Positions 5,519-6,954 of a DNA stretch of 6,954 nucleotides are shown one piece after another (position 1 is the stretch's first letter; the number at the start of each line of letters is the position of its first letter). Location: NCBI GenBank assembly GCA_026417275.1, contig JAOADO010000054.1, positions 1-6,954 of the forward strand. Reading direction: 5' to 3'. Source of the stretch: Verrucomicrobiia bacterium (GTDB lineage: Bacteria > Verrucomicrobiota > Verrucomicrobiae > Limisphaerales > JAKPVM01). The notes under the pieces were generated by a model. That model saw only the letters and a program-made list of their open reading frames with translations, was not told the origin of the DNA and ran no database searches. Made by a program: the position numbers and the translations under genes.

Positions 5519-6238
5519 TCAATTTTTATTTCCCCAGATTGAATGCAAGAGTTTGTAAATCTCTGGTTCATAAACCATCAATTCGGCGCGGTTGAAAGGG
5601 AAGAAATCGTTTACGCCAAAATACGCCTCTGTCATCTCGGCAAAAAATTCTTTGTGGTCTGTTAAAGCGTAATGCTTAACTCGCGTTCCATTAAAAAGCA
5701 AAGTTGAATTGCCTCTTCCGCTTTGTTTGTATTTTTCAAACGCTTCGAGTATCTCGCGGTTTTCAAAGTCAAGAACCTGGTCGTGATACGCGTGTGCAAG
5801 TTCATGGAGAATTTCCAAGGGTTGTTCACGAACGTTGCGCTGTGTGGCAAGTTGCGCCGCCACAGGGATGTGGACACACTTTGCGAGTTCGGGTTCATAT
5901 CCATGTTCTTTTAACCAGCCAACGCTCGGGTGATACTGAATTGAATTCAATTTTCCGTTGTTCAGGTCAACAACGATTGTCACTTTCTGTAAATCAGCGA
6001 GACGTTCTTTGGAAACAACGTATGTGATTTCGATAAGTTTTGACTCTAAAAATTTAATCGTTCGTTCTCCCAATTCGGTGTGTGGTGGGGCTAATAATCG
6101 CGTGTCAATCCGAACCGTCCACCCGACAATATTTTTAGTAACCCGCGCCGACGGCTTATCGCCGTTTTGAGCCTCAATATACAACGTGCCCAACCAGATT
6201 ATTCCCAGAATACAAACAAAACGTCTCATCCCATTCAT
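5519..6238 (-). CDS. Exported zinc metallopeptidase, anthrax lethal factor-like (ATLF) motif
   Basis: The 239-residue protein has a signal peptide (MRRFVCILGIIWLGTLYIEA, cleaved near EAQ) and one compact domain. HELAHAYHDQ gives the zinc-binding HExxH (His145, Glu146, His149). Further on, HYALTDHKEFFAEMTEAY supplies Glu197 of EFFAE as the third ligand, with Tyr190 seven residues earlier. This equals the Tyr728/Glu735 spacing of anthrax lethal factor, whose EFFAE segment is also alike. The family is therefore a gluzincin related to M34/PPEP peptidases; the native substrate is unknown. The C-terminal VNDFFPFNRAEL segment is common in planctomycete-type homologues, as I recall them. The start could be ATG 6238 or ATG 6229; neither has a Shine-Dalgarno. 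It follows the PL11 lyase by 59 nt on the same strand, probably as an operon, so maturation or turnover of secreted enzymes or wall glycoproteins is conceivable but unproven. Confidence 0.82.
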   Translation of the reverse strand: MNGMRRFVCILGIIWLGTLYIEAQNGDKPSARVTKNIVGWTVRIDTRLLAPPHTELGERTIKFLESKLIEITYVVSKERLADLQKVTIVVDLNNGKLNSIQYHPSVGWLKEHGYEPELAKCVHIPVAAQLATQRNVREQPLEILHELAHAYHDQVLDFENREILEAFEKYKQSGRGNSTLLFNGTRVKHYALTDHKEFFAEMTEAYFGVNDFFPFNRAELMVYEPEIYKLLHSIWGNKN

Positions 6239-6259
6239 GCGAAAAATCTAAATTGTGAA

Positions 6260-6275
6260 GATTGAACATTCAATC
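6260..6275. promoter_or_regulatory. Perfect palindrome between lyase and metallopeptidase genes
   Basis: GATTGAA-CA-TTCAATC is a 16-nt palindrome (7-bp arms) in the 59-nt gap upstream of the metallopeptidase. As DNA it could be an operator. As RNA the hairpin is weak and lacks a close T run on the minus strand, so read-through between the two genes seems likely. Confidence 0.32.
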
Positions 6276-6297
6276 GAAAATTATTAAAAAACAGAGT

Positions 6298-6954
6298 CTA
6301 TTTGTTACGGTTCGTTGTTATGTTAAGCGTTGGCAATTTGTCCATTCCTTCGCCTAAATAAAAGCCTGGTTGTGCTGGCTGGTTGTATCCGACGTTTTGC
6401 CATGCCACGCTCAGGCGATACTGCGGGTCATGCATGAGGGTAAATATTCGGTGTTTTGAAGGGGTTGTAGTTATATAGATACGGAGTTCTTTGTTATCGA
6501 ATGTTCGCCAGATTACCTCTTCGCGCCAGTCGCCGAGGATGTCTGCACAGAGCGCTGGTGTAGCTTTTGTGCCGTTATTTGAGGTGCAACCATCTGCCAC
6601 AAGGAGGGTTTTCAGAGTGGAGTTTTCCCAATCCCATTTTGCAATGTAATTTCTGTCCAGAATCTCCCGCAGAAGATCGCCGTCCCACCAGACAGCAAAA
6701 TTGCAGGAGCGCGGGCTCCTTTGCGATATTAGTTCTCCTTTTGTGTTCCAGAGTCCGAAGAGTCCTTCGCCGAAAGCCCACATTTCATAGCCTTTGTAGC
6801 GCGGGTCAATATCTGCGGCGAGTCCGCGGACTGCATCGGAAGACCTTTTACCCCAGATGATTTTTCCTGTTTTTGCTTCGTAAAATGATGCGGCGTTTGT
6901 GTGTTTTGGATTCTCGTGAATGGAAAAGACTTCGAGCCCTGGATGCTGCGGGTC
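6298..6954 (-). CDS. Rhamnogalacturonan lyase, PL11 family, C-terminal part (5' partial)
   Basis: The visible 218 residues run from the right edge to a TAG at 6298-6300. PL11 lyases cut the rhamnose-galacturonate backbone of rhamnogalacturonan-I by beta-elimination and fold as an eight-bladed propeller with bound calcium. Family landmarks in order are DPQHPGLEVFSIHE, the RGLAADIDPRYKGYEMW segment, NFAVWWDGDLLREILD, ADILGDWREEVIWRT, LRIYITTTPSKHRIFTLMHD, and then YRLSVAWQNVGYNQP and FYLGEGM near the end. The last closely resembles the C-terminus of Bacillus YesW/YesX. An internal ATG at 6783 is not the start, because the homology continues upstream without a break. The protein ends shortly after GEGM, with no added C-terminal domain. 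About two-thirds of the gene lies outside the window, so a signal peptide cannot be judged. It is first in a two-gene minus-strand unit with the metallopeptidase. Confidence 0.93.
   Translation of the reverse strand, partial: DPQHPGLEVFSIHENPKHTNAASFYEAKTGKIIWGKRSSDAVRGLAADIDPRYKGYEMWAFGEGLFGLWNTKGELISQRSPRSCNFAVWWDGDLLREILDRNYIAKWDWENSTLKTLLVADGCTSNNGTKATPALCADILGDWREEVIWRTFDNKELRIYITTTPSKHRIFTLMHDPQYRLSVAWQNVGYNQPAQPGFYLGEGMDKLPTLNITTNRNK

Overview
The window looks like a fragment of a metagenome-assembled chromosome from a carbohydrate-degrading bacterium. The closest style match is the PVC group (Verrucomicrobiota/Lentisphaerota/Planctomycetota). The reasons are secreted enzymes of types common there (a clan GH-A hydrolase with a C-terminal Ig-like domain, a PF12831-type FAD oxidoreductase, a PL11 rhamnogalacturonan lyase and an SMP-30 lactonase), generous intergenic spacing, mostly weak Shine-Dalgarno sequences and mid-range GC. 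The phylum is an inference from gene style. No rRNA, tRNA or marker gene confirms it. The first 18 bases are a remnant of the Tn5/Nextera mosaic end, so the left edge is a contig end with adapter contamination.

Layout, plus strand. (1) Bases 35-418 hold the C-terminal part of an SMP-30/gluconolactonase protein. (2) Bases 419-694 are non-coding and full of short hairpins: a candidate structured RNA or dispersed palindromic repeat. (3) Bases 695-2576 hold a secreted clan GH-A glycoside hydrolase. It is split by an apparent +1 frameshift near 2002-2010, so the catalytic barrel (frame 2) and the C-terminal beta domain (frame 3) lie in two ORFs. (4) Bases 2579-3193 encode a uridine kinase-family P-loop kinase, starting 2 nt after the hydrolase stop. 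(5) Next come a TGTAACA direct repeat, a plausible sigma70-type promoter and a leader of about 145 nt with a near-perfect Shine-Dalgarno. (6) Bases 3397-5247 encode an exported FAD-dependent oxidoreductase.

Minus strand, convergent with the above. A PL11 rhamnogalacturonan lyase enters from the right edge (6954 to 6298). It is followed after 59 nt by an exported zinc metallopeptidase (6238 to 5519) whose motif spacing matches the anthrax lethal factor/ATLF group. The convergent gap 5248-5518 carries a strong GC-rich hairpin, two AT-rich 17-nt-period repeats and a weak terminator-like hairpin with a T7 run.

Together the genes suggest a locus for plant cell-wall polysaccharide, probably pectin/rhamnogalacturonan-I. 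The PL11 lyase cuts the backbone, the GH-A hydrolase may trim glycans, and the SMP-30 protein and FAD oxidoreductase may handle oxidised sugars or lactones. The roles of the kinase and metallopeptidase here are unclear. No classical mobile element, CRISPR array or defence system is visible. The items most worth checking are the structured region 446-640, the lethal-factor-like protease beside a pectin lyase, the kinase coupled to a secreted hydrolase, and the frameshift.
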